Source: Bacillus massilioanorexius
Lineage (GTDB): Bacteria; Bacillota; Bacilli; Bacillales; DSM-1321
Assembly: GCF_902374955.1 (NCBI RefSeq)
Contig: NZ_CABKRX010000091.1
Coordinates: forward strand, 1-17,573
Length of the DNA stretch: 17,573 bases
Reading direction: 5' to 3'
Shown: positions 1 through 7,003 of the stretch, in pieces
How the letters are laid out: each line of letters starts with the position of its first letter
How positions within the stretch are numbered: the first letter of the stretch is position 1
Position numbers and translations under genes: made by a program
The notes under the pieces: generated by a model
Told to the model about the DNA's origin: nothing
Seen by the model: only the letters and a program-made list of their open reading frames with translations
Databases searched by the model: none

Positions 1-607
1 TAGCATCTACTCCAGCAAGCAATATATCAGGATAGATACTTTGTATGATAAGAATTAATAAAGATAACAAAGGAAAAATGATGAGTATTTTTTTTATAGA
101 TTTATTTATAGTGTGTCTTCTGAATAAAACGATGGAAAGACCTATTAAACAATAAAAATAAAAAATGTAATAAACTGAATTGAACAAAGGACCTCTTACA
201 TAGTCATAATCTGCACTTATATCAATAATTTTTCCATTATAAAGATTCATCACAATTAATAGTATGTACAATACGTAAGGAGAACAGGACATGATAATTA
301 ATCTTTGTTTCTCTTTCCTTTCTTGATCATCCCATATCATATAAACAATATAAATGTAATAGAGTAAACTTGTACTTGGAATAATAACTAAATAAACACT
401 ATCAACAAACTCGGATATTCCACTTGGGACTTCATTTATTCTTATTAGTATTTGTGATAAAATTCTGAGAAAAATAGAAAATAGTGTAATAAAGACCCAA
501 CTGTTAAAAATCCTATTATGAAAATGAGGTAATTTAAAATTGTTATAGGTATATATAATACATACGACTATTGCTTCTATTATTTCTACTGATAAATTCC
601 ATGACAT
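1..607 (-). CDS. polytopic membrane protein, partial; possibly the sensor part of a GGDEF protein
   Basis: The frame is open from an ATG at 607 to the left edge (202 codons, no stop), so only the N-terminal part is visible. AAGGAG lies a few bases upstream, which supports this start. The product begins MSWNLSVEIIEAIVV and is strongly hydrophobic, with about six predicted membrane segments separated by short charged loops (for example WDDQERKEKQ and FIRRHTINKS). The order of segments, the motif DYDYVRGPLFNSVYYIFY and the terminal IYPDILLAGVDA resemble the membrane sensor half of Firmicute diguanylate cyclases, where a GGDEF domain follows. That domain would lie outside the window, so the enzyme assignment is an inference. 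It could instead be another type of multi-pass sensor or a transport protein. Being a real gene is well supported; the function is not. Confidence 0.6.
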   Translation of the reverse strand, partial: MSWNLSVEIIEAIVVCIIYTYNNFKLPHFHNRIFNSWVFITLFSIFLRILSQILIRINEVPSGISEFVDSVYLVIIPSTSLLYYIYIVYMIWDDQERKEKQRLIIMSCSPYVLYILLIVMNLYNGKIIDISADYDYVRGPLFNSVYYIFYFYCLIGLSIVLFRRHTINKSIKKILIIFPLLSLLILIIQSIYPDILLAGVDA

Positions 608-1169
608 AATACTACTCCTTTCTAACTATCAAAATAATAGCCACAATGTAAACCATCCATCAATCTAATACTTTTAATAAATTGTATATAGATTTATTCT
701 ACATAAGCAAGACAACCTTAATCCCTATCTAAAGACTGCTCACAAATAGATGTTTGAAACAATATTTATTATTTTATAATATTAAATGGTTTTAAAAATA
801 CAATATTTTTGAAATTTTTTTATCCTTTTTCACGTTAATTTCACCAATTCAAATGCAATTGTATGAAAAAATCTGAGCGTCTTATCCTTTTCTAATAAGC
901 TGCCTATATTGAACACAAGCTATATAATAATTAAGCGAAGATAAATGATATTAGAAAAAACTCACAAGTAATATCTCCAAAGACTATTTGTCTTCGTTAG
1001 TCTCTAGAACCTTATCCGAAATTGAATATTCGATTAATAACTGAACCGAAAAGCCCCATGTAATAGTAATTTCCCATACACATATTATCTACATATAATA
1101 AACTCACATCTGAAGTAATAAATGTTTAGGAAATGGACTCCAGTTTTTGAGGTATGATAGCTTTATTCT
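608..1169. other. long AT-rich intergenic stretch
   Basis: No ORF with a ribosome binding site or protein-like composition is visible on either strand. The part next to 607 presumably holds the promoter of the leftward membrane-protein gene, but I see no convincing -35/-10 pair. A weak hairpin-like element (AGACTA...TTAGTCT) lies near 980-1005. Nothing else could be identified. Confidence 0.5.
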
Positions 1170-1173
1170 TCCT

Positions 1174-1196
1174 GAACTAACTTGCCCCGTTAGTTC
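1174..1196. repeat. GAACTAAC/GTTAGTTC palindrome, copy 1
   Basis: A perfect 8-bp inverted repeat: GAACTAAC at 1174-1181 and GTTAGTTC at 1189-1196, with a 7-base loop TTGCCCC. It is followed on the plus strand by CTTAAC and then the A-run that forms the T-tract of the minus-strand terminator at 1203-1227. The same palindrome, in the same position relative to a terminator, occurs at 14470-14501. Confidence 0.75.
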
Positions 1197-1202
1197 CTTA
1201 AC

Positions 1203-1227
1203 AAAAAAAGACTGTTCAATGACAGCC
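1203..1227 (-). terminator. Rho-independent terminator, minus strand
   Basis: Read on the minus strand: a 6-bp stem GGCTGT/ACAGTC (one G-U pair) with a 6-base loop, followed directly by seven T. It lies about 40 bases beyond the stop of the small minus-strand ORF at 1268-1456 and fits termination of that transcript. Confidence 0.7.
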
Positions 1228-1267
1228 TCGATTTTCTACTAAAGCATTGTTATTTGATGAAGAATTA

Positions 1268-1456
1268 TTATAATTTAAGTAATAATAGCTTCTTTTCATT
1301 GTTGTCTAAATACCGTTGAAACTTCTTTAATATATGCTTGTTAATTGGTTTGCCCTCATAGTCAAATTCTCCAAAACCAAATTTCCCATAAATAATAGAA
1401 CTCAATTTTATTATACTAAAGGTAGATATTACAAACTCAAACATAAAACTATACAC
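1268..1456 (-). CDS. small hypothetical protein or gene remnant
   Basis: A 62-codon ORF with a GTG start at 1456. The C-terminal half (FDYEGKPINKHILKKFQRYL, then DNNEKK) looks like genuine protein: mixed charge, amphipathic, and ending in a lysine/leucine-rich tail. The hydrophobic N-terminal part is less convincing. No good ribosome binding site precedes either the GTG or the internal ATG at 1444, and an in-frame stop lies three codons upstream of the GTG. The terminator at 1203-1227 is correctly placed for it. I do not recognise the family. It could be the surviving 3' end of a decayed gene rather than an active small gene. Confidence 0.35.
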   Translation of the reverse strand: MYSFMFEFVISTFSIIKLSSIIYGKFGFGEFDYEGKPINKHILKKFQRYLDNNEKKLLLLKL

Positions 1457-1478
1457 CGTATGCTATACTCAATATAAT

Positions 1479-1523
1479 AAAATATGCCTTCAATCTTCCT
1501 AAGAAAGAATGAAGACATATTTT
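1479..1523. terminator. inverted repeat, possible bidirectional terminator
   Basis: AAAATATG at 1479-1486 pairs with CATATTTT at 1516-1523. Inside it, CTTCA (1488-1492) pairs with TGAAG (1510-1514), with one mismatched pair between the two stems. T-rich ends are present on both strands but short. It sits just upstream of the regulator gene at 1573, so it may end an upstream transcript, or act as an operator or leader hairpin for that gene. Confidence 0.4.
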
Positions 1524-1572
1524 GTACACGTTGAAAAACAGCTATTGTTCATCAGAAAGGGACATTTACAAT

Positions 1573-2220
1573 ATGGAAATAAACAAAAAAATACCAATTA
1601 AACAGCCTAAATATCAGAAGATCGCAGTAGATATAGCCGCAAAAATCGTTGAAAAAAAATATACAATAGGTGAAAAAATTTATGCTCGATCATCACTTGC
1701 AAGTCAGTATGGAGTTTCCTCCGAAACTGCTAGACGAGCAATTGCAGTTTTACAAGATTTAGAAATTGTAGATACAACTAAAGGAAGCGGTGTTCTCATT
1801 AAATCGTATGAAAAAGCTGCACAATTTGTTCATCAATTTCAGGATGTTCAAACCATACACGAACTCCAATTTGATCTCCAAGCTAGCATTATCAAACAAT
1901 ATGAGGAGCTTCAGAATATACAAGAAACAACAAAGCAACTAATAAATCGGACAGAACGATTCCGCTCAATTAATCCGTTTATTCCGTTTCAAATTGAAAT
2001 AAATGAAGCCTCTCCTTATATTCACCAAACTATTCAAGAAATGAACTTTTGGCAAAACACTTCCGCAACAATAGTAGGTATAAAAAGAGATGGCGAACTA
2101 TCATTATCTCCAGGTCCTTACGCTTCATTTGAAAATAAAGATATCATTTATTTTATTGGTAGCGACGATTGTTTTGAACGAGTAAATATTTTTTTATACC
2201 CTCATCTAAAAAGCGTATGA
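1573..2220 (+). CDS. busR: GntR-family regulator with RCK_C (TrkA-C) domain, BusR-like
   Basis: A 215-residue protein. Residues 14-78 form a GntR-type winged helix (PKYQKIAVDIAAKIVE, then the recognition-helix region GVSSETARRAIAVLQDLEIV and the wing TTKGSGVLI). Residues ~95-130 look like a coiled-coil linker. Residues ~134-212 fit an RCK_C/TrkA-C ligand domain (SATIVGIKRDGELSLSPGP, then DIIYFIGSDDCFERV). This architecture defines BusR, the c-di-AMP-responsive repressor of the glycine betaine transporter busAB/opuA in Lactococcus and Streptococcus. The betaine transporter operon directly downstream supports that identity. I chose the ATG at 1573, preceded by AAAGGG; a longer frame reaches a TTG at 1522 but has no ribosome binding site and adds non-conserved residues. 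Binding of c-di-AMP here is inferred from the family. Confidence 0.85.
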   Translation: MEINKKIPIKQPKYQKIAVDIAAKIVEKKYTIGEKIYARSSLASQYGVSSETARRAIAVLQDLEIVDTTKGSGVLIKSYEKAAQFVHQFQDVQTIHELQFDLQASIIKQYEELQNIQETTKQLINRTERFRSINPFIPFQIEINEASPYIHQTIQEMNFWQNTSATIVGIKRDGELSLSPGPYASFENKDIIYFIGSDDCFERVNIFLYPHLKSV

Positions 2221-2253
2221 ACATTACATTTACAATGTTCATACGCTTTTTTG
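2208..2253 (+). terminator. Rho-independent terminator after the BusR-like gene
   Basis: A perfect 18-bp stem (AAAAAGCGTATGAACATT at 2208-2225 and its complement at 2234-2251) with an 8-base loop and a T-run. The left arm contains the last codons and the stop codon of the regulator gene. The A-tract on the left arm gives some bidirectional character. It separates the regulator from the transporter operon. Confidence 0.9.
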
Positions 2254-2267
2254 TTTAAACTGCTAAT

Positions 2268-2297
2268 TTGACAAAATCAACAACCTTTTGTTAAGTT
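2268..2297 (+). promoter_or_regulatory. possible σA promoter and operator upstream of the OpuA operon
   Basis: TTGACA (2268-2273) is followed after 18 bases by TAAGTT (2292-2297) with a TG extension, a weak -10. The -35 lies within a short palindrome TTGA-CAAAA-TCAA (2268-2280), and further TCAAC/GTTGA and AACAAC/GTTGTT inverted pairs follow. These are candidate binding sites for the BusR-like regulator, judged only from position and symmetry. Confidence 0.35.
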
Positions 2298-2310
2298 GAA
2301 GTTGTTACTT

Positions 2311-2335
2311 GTTTAAATTTGGATTATTCAGGTAT
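2311..2335 (+). promoter_or_regulatory. σB-like promoter of the OpuA operon
   Basis: GTTTAA (2311-2316), a 13-base spacer, then AGGTAT (2330-2335). This matches the Bacillus σB consensus GTTTAA-N12-14-GGGTAT at all but one position. A start a few bases downstream would give a leader of about 30 bases before the TTG at 2374. General-stress control is known for some osmoprotectant transporters in Bacillus and Listeria. Confidence 0.55.
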
Positions 2336-2373
2336 TACCAAAAACATATAAACATCAAGGGGGAAAATAATTT

Positions 2374-3573
2374 TTGGGGAACATTAGAGTAGAGAATGTT
2401 ACAAAAATTTTTGGCAAGCAAATCAGTAATGCACTTAGCTTAGTCGAAAAGAAAAAAAGCAAAACAGAAATATTGAAACAAACTGGGGCTACTGTTGGGG
2501 TGTATGATGTCAGCTTCAATGTCAATGAAGGTGAAATATTTGTGATTATGGGGCTATCTGGTAGCGGGAAATCAACACTTGTTCGCTTATTGAATCGATT
2601 GATTGAACCCACCAGCGGAAATATTTTTATTGATGGTAAAAATATTTCCACAGTAGGTAAAGATGAATTACGAAACATACGTCGAGAAAAAATGAGTATG
2701 GTTTTTCAAAATTTTGGACTATTCCCGCACAGAACCTTATTACAAAACACCGAATATGGATTAGAAATTCGAGGAATATCAAAAGAAGAACGTCGATTGA
2801 AAGCAGAAAAAGCTTTAGATAATGCTGGACTGCTCGCTTACAAAGATCAATACCCAAGCCAATTGTCTGGCGGTATGCAACAGCGTGTTGGTCTCGCACG
2901 TGCATTAGCTAATGATACTGAAGTGCTATTAATGGATGAAGCTTTTTCTGCGCTCGATCCCTTAATTCGTAAAGATATGCAAGACGAATTATTAGATTTG
3001 CAACAAACTTTAAAAAAGACCATCATCTTTATCACACATGACTTAAATGAAGCGCTTCGTATCGGAGATCGCATTGCACTCATGAAGGACGGTAAAATAG
3101 TGCAAATAGGAACCGGTGAAGAAATATTAACAAACCCTGCAAACGATTATGTAAAGAGCTTTATAGAGGATGTTGACCGTTCAAAAGTATTAACTGTAGA
3201 AAATGCAATGGTCCGACCTATTTCTGTCAATGTCGAACTTGACGGTCCGAAAGTGGCCTTACAAAGAATGCGAGAAGAAGAAGTAAGCCTACTAATTGCC
3301 GTTGATAAAAAACGTCAATTAAAAGGTTATATTACAGCAGCTGATGCCTTACAAGCATCCAAAAACGGATATAAAACCGTTCTTAATATCGTTCGTACCG
3401 ACATTTTATCGGTAGAACCACACGTTTACATTCAAGATGTATTAGGAATGATTTCCGACTCCCCTACTCCTATCGCAGTTGTAAAGGATGGACGACTTCT
3501 AGGCGTTTTAATTCGAGGCGTAGTCATTGAAGCACTTGCTTCTGGAAGCGAGGAGGTTAAGAACATTGAATAG
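2374..3573 (+). CDS. opuAA: glycine betaine/proline ABC transporter, ATP-binding subunit with CBS domains
   Basis: A 399-residue ATPase of the OpuAA/ProV type that powers import of compatible solutes. Visible in order: Walker A GLSGSGKST (60-68), Q-loop FQNFGLFPHR (111-120), signature LSGGMQQR (164-171), Walker B VLLMDEA (184-190) with SALDP, and H-loop histidine 222 in ITHD. A C-terminal region of two CBS repeats (~265-390: VENAMVRPISV, GYITAADALQ, VRTDILSVEP, GVLIRGVVIEAL) follows. CBS domains of OpuA/OpuC ATPases sense ionic strength and, in some species, bind c-di-AMP. The start is TTG at 2374, ten bases after AGGGGG; no ATG is better placed. The length is close to that of the usual family members. 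It is the first gene of a three-gene operon and overlaps the permease gene by 8 bases. Confidence 0.93.
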   Translation: MGNIRVENVTKIFGKQISNALSLVEKKKSKTEILKQTGATVGVYDVSFNVNEGEIFVIMGLSGSGKSTLVRLLNRLIEPTSGNIFIDGKNISTVGKDELRNIRREKMSMVFQNFGLFPHRTLLQNTEYGLEIRGISKEERRLKAEKALDNAGLLAYKDQYPSQLSGGMQQRVGLARALANDTEVLLMDEAFSALDPLIRKDMQDELLDLQQTLKKTIIFITHDLNEALRIGDRIALMKDGKIVQIGTGEEILTNPANDYVKSFIEDVDRSKVLTVENAMVRPISVNVELDGPKVALQRMREEEVSLLIAVDKKRQLKGYITAADALQASKNGYKTVLNIVRTDILSVEPHVYIQDVLGMISDSPTPIAVVKDGRLLGVLIRGVVIEALASGSEEVKNIE

Positions 3574-4417
3574 TATACTAGAACAAAGACCTAAGCTTTC
3601 TGTTGCTGAATGGGTTGAAAATGCAATGGATTGGCTCACTAGTAATTTCTCCCCTATGTTTGACTTCCTGCAAAATAACGGACAAACACTTATGAAAAGC
3701 GTAACAGAATTATTAATTTCCATTCCACCTATTATATTTATACTTTTCATTGTACTCTTTGCCTTTTTTGCTTCTGGGAAGAAATTAGGACTTTCCATTT
3801 TTTCATTAGTAGGACTGCTATTCATATTTAATCAGGGGTTATGGATTCAACTAATGAATACATTAACACTTGTTATTTTTTCAAGTCTGATAGCAGTTGT
3901 AATCGGTATACCCCTTGGTATATTAATGGCCAAGAACTCTTATGCAGAAGGAATCATTAAACCTACTCTTGATTTCATGCAAACAATGCCGGGCTTCGTT
4001 TATTTAATACCAGCTGTTGCCTTTTTCGGAATTGGTGTTGTACCAGGTGTATTCGCCTCTGTCATCTTCTCTATACCTCCAACTGTTCGATTAACCAATT
4101 TAGGTATACGACAAGTACCAAAAGAGTTAGTAGAAGCTTCTGATTCATACGGTAGCACTAGTTGGCAAAAATTAACAAAAGTCGAATTACCTTTAGCAAA
4201 ATCGACCATTATGGCTGGTATTAATCAGACCGTCATGTTGTCCTTATCAATGGTTGTCATCGCATCAATGATTGGAGCACCAGGCTTAGGTCGCGAAGTT
4301 TTAACAGCACTACAAAGAGCACAAGTAGGAAACGGATTTGTTGCAGGGTTAAGTTTAGTAATTATAGCCATTATTATTGATCGCTTAACTCAAAATTTTA
4401 ATAAAAAGAAAGATTAA
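3566..4417 (+). CDS. opuAB: glycine betaine/proline ABC transporter, permease subunit
   Basis: A membrane-spanning subunit of the OpuAB/ProW type. I place the start at TTG 3566, nine bases after a strong AGGAGG (3551-3556). This gives 283 residues, the usual family size. An ATG at 3527 in the same frame would make a longer overlap with the ATPase gene and has no ribosome binding site. About six hydrophobic segments are visible (for example IPPIIFILFIVLFAFFA, VIFSSLIAVVIGIPLGILMA, FVYLIPAVAFFGIGVVPGVFA). The EAA cytoplasmic loop, ELVEASDSYGSTSWQKLTKV, contacts the ATPase. Overlap with the upstream gene implies translational coupling. Confidence 0.92.
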   Translation: MNSILEQRPKLSVAEWVENAMDWLTSNFSPMFDFLQNNGQTLMKSVTELLISIPPIIFILFIVLFAFFASGKKLGLSIFSLVGLLFIFNQGLWIQLMNTLTLVIFSSLIAVVIGIPLGILMAKNSYAEGIIKPTLDFMQTMPGFVYLIPAVAFFGIGVVPGVFASVIFSIPPTVRLTNLGIRQVPKELVEASDSYGSTSWQKLTKVELPLAKSTIMAGINQTVMLSLSMVVIASMIGAPGLGREVLTALQRAQVGNGFVAGLSLVIIAIIIDRLTQNFNKKKD

Positions 4418-4433
4418 GAGAAAGGAAGATTTG

Positions 4434-5315
4434 ATGAAAAATAAAAAAATCAAAATATTATGCATTTTAATTGGGCTTAGCATGCTTTTAGCTGCTTGTA
4501 GTTCAGGAGACAAGGCCAATACATCCAAAGCTAAAAAATCAAAAGATGTTAATCTCGCATATGTTGAATGGGATACAGAAATCGCCTCTACACATGTAAT
4601 CGGTAAGGTGCTTGAAGATATGGGTTATAATGTGACATTAACCCCTTTAGATAACGCTATTATGTGGGAATCCGTTTCAAAGGGCGAAGCTGATGGGATG
4701 GTAGCAGGATGGTTACCACATACACACGCTGCTCAATATGAGAAATATAAAGATGGTCTTGTTCATTTAGGAGAGAATTTAAAAGGCGCAAAAATTGGAT
4801 TAGTCGTCCCTACATACATGGATGTTAATTCAATTGAAGACCTAACTGACGAAGCTAATAAAACAATTACAGGTGTTGAACCAGGTGCAGGTATTACTGC
4901 AGCTACAGAGAAAGCAATGAACAGCGAATATAAAAATCTAGCTTCATGGAATTTGGCTACATCTTCTTCTGGTGCCATGACCGTTGCGTTAGAACAAGCC
5001 ATTAAAAAGAAAGAAGAAATTATCGTTACAGGTTGGTCTCCACACTGGAAATTTGCTTCCTTTGATCTAAAATATTTAGATGATCCAAAAGGCGTTTATG
5101 GCGGTGAGGAAAGCATTAATACTTTTGTTCGTAAAGGCTTAGAAAATGACTCACCTGAAGTATATTCTATATTAGATCGATTCTTCTGGACTCCTGAAGA
5201 TCTAGAATCCGTAATGTTAGAAATAGCTGATGGAACCAATCCGGAAATTGCTGCGGAAAACTGGATTTCCGCTAATAAAGATAAAGTAGCTGAATGGACA
5301 AAAACAGGAGAATAA
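4434..5315 (+). CDS. opuAC: glycine betaine-binding lipoprotein of the OpuA transporter
   Basis: A 293-residue substrate-binding protein anchored outside the membrane. The signal peptide MKNKKIKILCILIGLSMLLA ends in the lipobox LLAAC, with Cys22 as the lipidated residue. The mature part follows the OpuAC/ProX-type fold (PF04069), with tryptophans placed to build the aromatic cage that binds the quaternary ammonium: VEWD (W46), MWES (W78), AGWLPHTH (W93) and TGWSPHWKF (W201, W205). The start is ATG 4434, after AAAGGAAG; a TTG lies one codon earlier. It begins 16 bases after the permease stop, so it is co-transcribed. Substrate is probably glycine betaine and/or proline betaine; the sequence cannot fix specificity. 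Confidence 0.92.
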   Translation: MKNKKIKILCILIGLSMLLAACSSGDKANTSKAKKSKDVNLAYVEWDTEIASTHVIGKVLEDMGYNVTLTPLDNAIMWESVSKGEADGMVAGWLPHTHAAQYEKYKDGLVHLGENLKGAKIGLVVPTYMDVNSIEDLTDEANKTITGVEPGAGITAATEKAMNSEYKNLASWNLATSSSGAMTVALEQAIKKKEEIIVTGWSPHWKFASFDLKYLDDPKGVYGGEESINTFVRKGLENDSPEVYSILDRFFWTPEDLESVMLEIADGTNPEIAAENWISANKDKVAEWTKTGE

Positions 5316-5386
5316 ACGTTCATTAAAACGGCAAAAAATAGCATATAGTAAAAAAATATAAACTTTCCTAAAAAATCGATAAAAAC

Positions 5387-5425
5387 AAAACCCAAGAATA
5401 CTGTTTATCAACATTCTTGGGTTTT
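5387..5425 (+). terminator. Rho-independent terminator of the OpuA operon
   Basis: A perfect 13-bp stem, AAAACCCAAGAAT (5387-5399) and ATTCTTGGGTTTT (5413-5425), with a 13-base loop and a terminal T-run. It lies about 70 bases after the stop of the binding-protein gene. Confidence 0.85.
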
Positions 5426-5931
5426 AAATTTGTGTTCATTTTACTCTCAAATGGACTATTATCATTTTTGTTCAACTTGCTTCTTTAATTAGGTTTTCCT
5501 GTTTAGCTACAGAAAATGCCTTTATAATCTTTAGAAATTCTTTAAAGTACTAGTTTTAATTTTACAGTTATACTTTTGATCTGAATTTGTTTTTTAAAGC
5601 AAACAATTGACTACTATTAGAAATTATTATAATACGTCTGCTACAGTCCGTCGTTTTATTCAAGATTAAGTCCATTAATCACGATATTAAGCCAAGAACA
5701 CTTCAACGCGCCATATATCTTGTTTACGTACCGTTTAAAAGAAACTGCACAAAAGTTGATTTCTAGCATAGTATGTATATGTTCCTATTTGATAACGAGA
5801 ATTTCAACACTTTTAAAGCAAATGTTTATTTAAATTATATTAGATGGTTATACACCGATCAGAACAAATGTTCTTTTCTTGTAAAACCGGCATTTAAAGA
5901 CGTATTTCACCAACCAGAAGCATATGACAGC
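5426..5931. other. intergenic region with possible gene remnants
   Basis: No convincing gene. Two short stretches look faintly protein-like. On the minus strand, 5549-5472 encodes a stop-bounded 25-residue fragment YFKEFLKIIKAFSVAKQENL-IKEAS. On the plus strand, 5773-5949 is a 58-codon ORF starting MYMFLFDNENFN with no ribosome binding site. Both may be remnants of decayed genes or chance. No RNA gene or promoter was recognised. Confidence 0.35.
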
Positions 5932-5969
5932 AAGCACAGTACGCCTTGAATAGTTACCATACTGTGCTT
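5932..5969. repeat. inverted repeat beyond the YfhD-like gene
   Basis: AAGCACAGTA (5932-5941) and its exact complement TACTGTGCTT (5960-5969) flank an 18-base loop. It lies about 15 bases beyond the stop of the minus-strand YfhD-like gene. A T-tract is missing on both strands, so it may be a weak terminator or an mRNA 3'-end stabiliser. Confidence 0.45.
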
Positions 5970-5983
5970 TAGTGAAGAGAATA

Positions 5984-6166
5984 TTACTGATTACTATTTT
6001 TCCTTGCTTTTGCTCTTTGATCTGCCGCTTTTGAACGTTTTTGAGCAGCTATATCATCTTGATCAGCCAATTCTTGTGAGAATTCAACATCTCGACCATC
6101 AGATTGAAATGCCCCTGCTGTATTCGTAATTTGATCATTATCTTGATTATTTATGTTTTGTGACAT
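5984..6166 (-). CDS. YfhD-family small hydrophilic protein
   Basis: A 60-residue, highly charged soluble protein with no membrane segment. The central and C-terminal part, DGRDVEFSQELADQDDIAAQ followed by KRSKAADQRAKARKN, matches what I know of the YfhD-like family (PF14151) of Bacillaceae: an acidic EFSxELAD block, then alanine/lysine/arginine-rich repeats. Its molecular function is unknown to me. GGAGG lies nine bases before the ATG at 6166. It is transcribed alone, away from the OpuA operon. The upstream region holds a candidate forespore-type promoter, which would fit a sporulation-associated protein, but that is tentative. Confidence 0.7.
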   Translation of the reverse strand: MSQNINNQDNDQITNTAGAFQSDGRDVEFSQELADQDDIAAQKRSKAADQRAKARKNSNQ

Positions 6167-6201
6167 CTTAAAAAACCTCCAATTAAAATGTAGTACTCAT
6201 A

Positions 6202-6231
6202 TAGAATGATGTGTAATTTTGATATATTTCA
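6202..6231 (-). promoter_or_regulatory. possible σG-like promoter of the YfhD-like gene
   Basis: On the minus strand TGAAAT is followed after 17 bases by CATTCTA, which resembles the forespore σG -10 pattern CATNHTA; the -35 match is imperfect. It would put transcription start about 30 bases before the ATG at 6166. Confidence 0.3.
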
Positions 6232-6354
6232 TTCATTATTTAACCTAGTATTTTCCTGATAAGCATAGGATCTTCCTCATCTAGTGAGAGTATAATAAGA
6301 TGTTCATTATGTAGAAAGACTATTATGAAGATGTTATTGAATTAACAAAAGACA

Positions 6355-6394
6355 AAAAAACTCGCAATTCTACAGAATAGATTGCGAGTTTTTT
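6355..6394. terminator. bidirectional terminator at the end of the six-gene operon
   Basis: A 14-bp perfect stem, AAAAAACTCGCAAT (6355-6368) and ATTGCGAGTTTTTT (6381-6394), with a 12-base loop. It has T-tracts on both strands and starts 4 bases beyond the last stop codon of the minus-strand operon. Confidence 0.9.
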
Positions 6395-6397
6395 ATA

Positions 6398-7003
6398 TCA
6401 AATTTCTCCCACAGCTAACCAAGGAAACAGCCCATCTAAAAAACGCTCTGTGGCAGGCATGAAATAGGAGCCGAAATGATAGTCAGGGTCTAAAGTGGTA
6501 ATAATCCAAGTTCCTTTTGTACTTACTTTGTCCACGTATAAAACAGCTCCTCCATCTTCCGTTGTAATGAGCTTTTCAGCTTGAGCTGGTGGCCAAAATA
6601 CGCCGTGTTGGTGCCAGGTTGCATCTTCCAATGTGATGTACTGGAATAACGGATAATCCGGATTAGCAAGAACAAGTCCACTTTGCGGATTTTTCTCAAG
6701 CCACCACCAAAAATTCGTCGGGCGCTCCTCCCAATTTTGATTCGGAAGCCACTCCCACGGCTGGGGTCCGAGGGCTACAACGACTCCGCCTTTTTCAGCG
6801 AAGGCATCGATTTTTTTCTTTGCTTGTAGAAGCAGACGACCGTTTAATTGAGAAGGAACAATCAGAACATCATAGCAATCTAAATCGGCTTCTTCAAAAT
6901 CAGGCAAATAAAGGAGTGCTTCAATGTATTGTGCATACTTCGTTTCATGAAACGTGCGATAGTGAGATGCATTTCCACTATATATAACAGCTATTTTTCT
7001 CAT
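6398..7003 (-). CDS. ThuA/class-I-amidotransferase-like protein, second paralogue
   Basis: A 201-residue soluble protein with no signal peptide. It begins MRKIAVIYSG, a typical first beta strand of a flavodoxin/GATase-like fold, then LDCYDVLIVPSQLNG (41-55) and KIDAFAEKGGVVVALGP (64-80), the pattern of ThuA-like proteins. Later blocks (HGVFWPPAQAEKLITTEDGG, YVDKVSTKGTWIITTLDPDY) align with its upstream neighbour, so the two are paralogues. The position of the neighbour's Cys80 is leucine here (ALGP), so a cysteine nucleophile is unlikely. It is rich in tryptophan (NFWWWLEKNP). The start is the ATG at 7003, after AAAGGAG; it overlaps the upstream stop as ATGA. An in-frame ATG at 7033 lacks a ribosome binding site. 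Last gene of the operon; function unknown. Confidence 0.75.
   Translation of the reverse strand: MRKIAVIYSGNASHYRTFHETKYAQYIEALLYLPDFEEADLDCYDVLIVPSQLNGRLLLQAKKKIDAFAEKGGVVVALGPQPWEWLPNQNWEERPTNFWWWLEKNPQSGLVLANPDYPLFQYITLEDATWHQHGVFWPPAQAEKLITTEDGGAVLYVDKVSTKGTWIITTLDPDYHFGSYFMPATERFLDGLFPWLAVGEI

Noticed and set aside
1522..1572. TTG-initiated 17-codon extension of the BusR-like regulator
   Set aside because: No ribosome binding site before the TTG; the ATG at 1573 has AAAGGG upstream and gives the usual domain length.
2355..3083. Several minus-strand ORFs opposite the OpuA ATPase gene
   Set aside because: They are antisense to a highly conserved coding sequence, have low-complexity composition and no ribosome binding sites.
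3527..3565. ATG-initiated longer form of the OpuA permease
   Set aside because: It would overlap the ATPase gene by 47 bases and has no ribosome binding site, while TTG 3566 has a strong AGGAGG.
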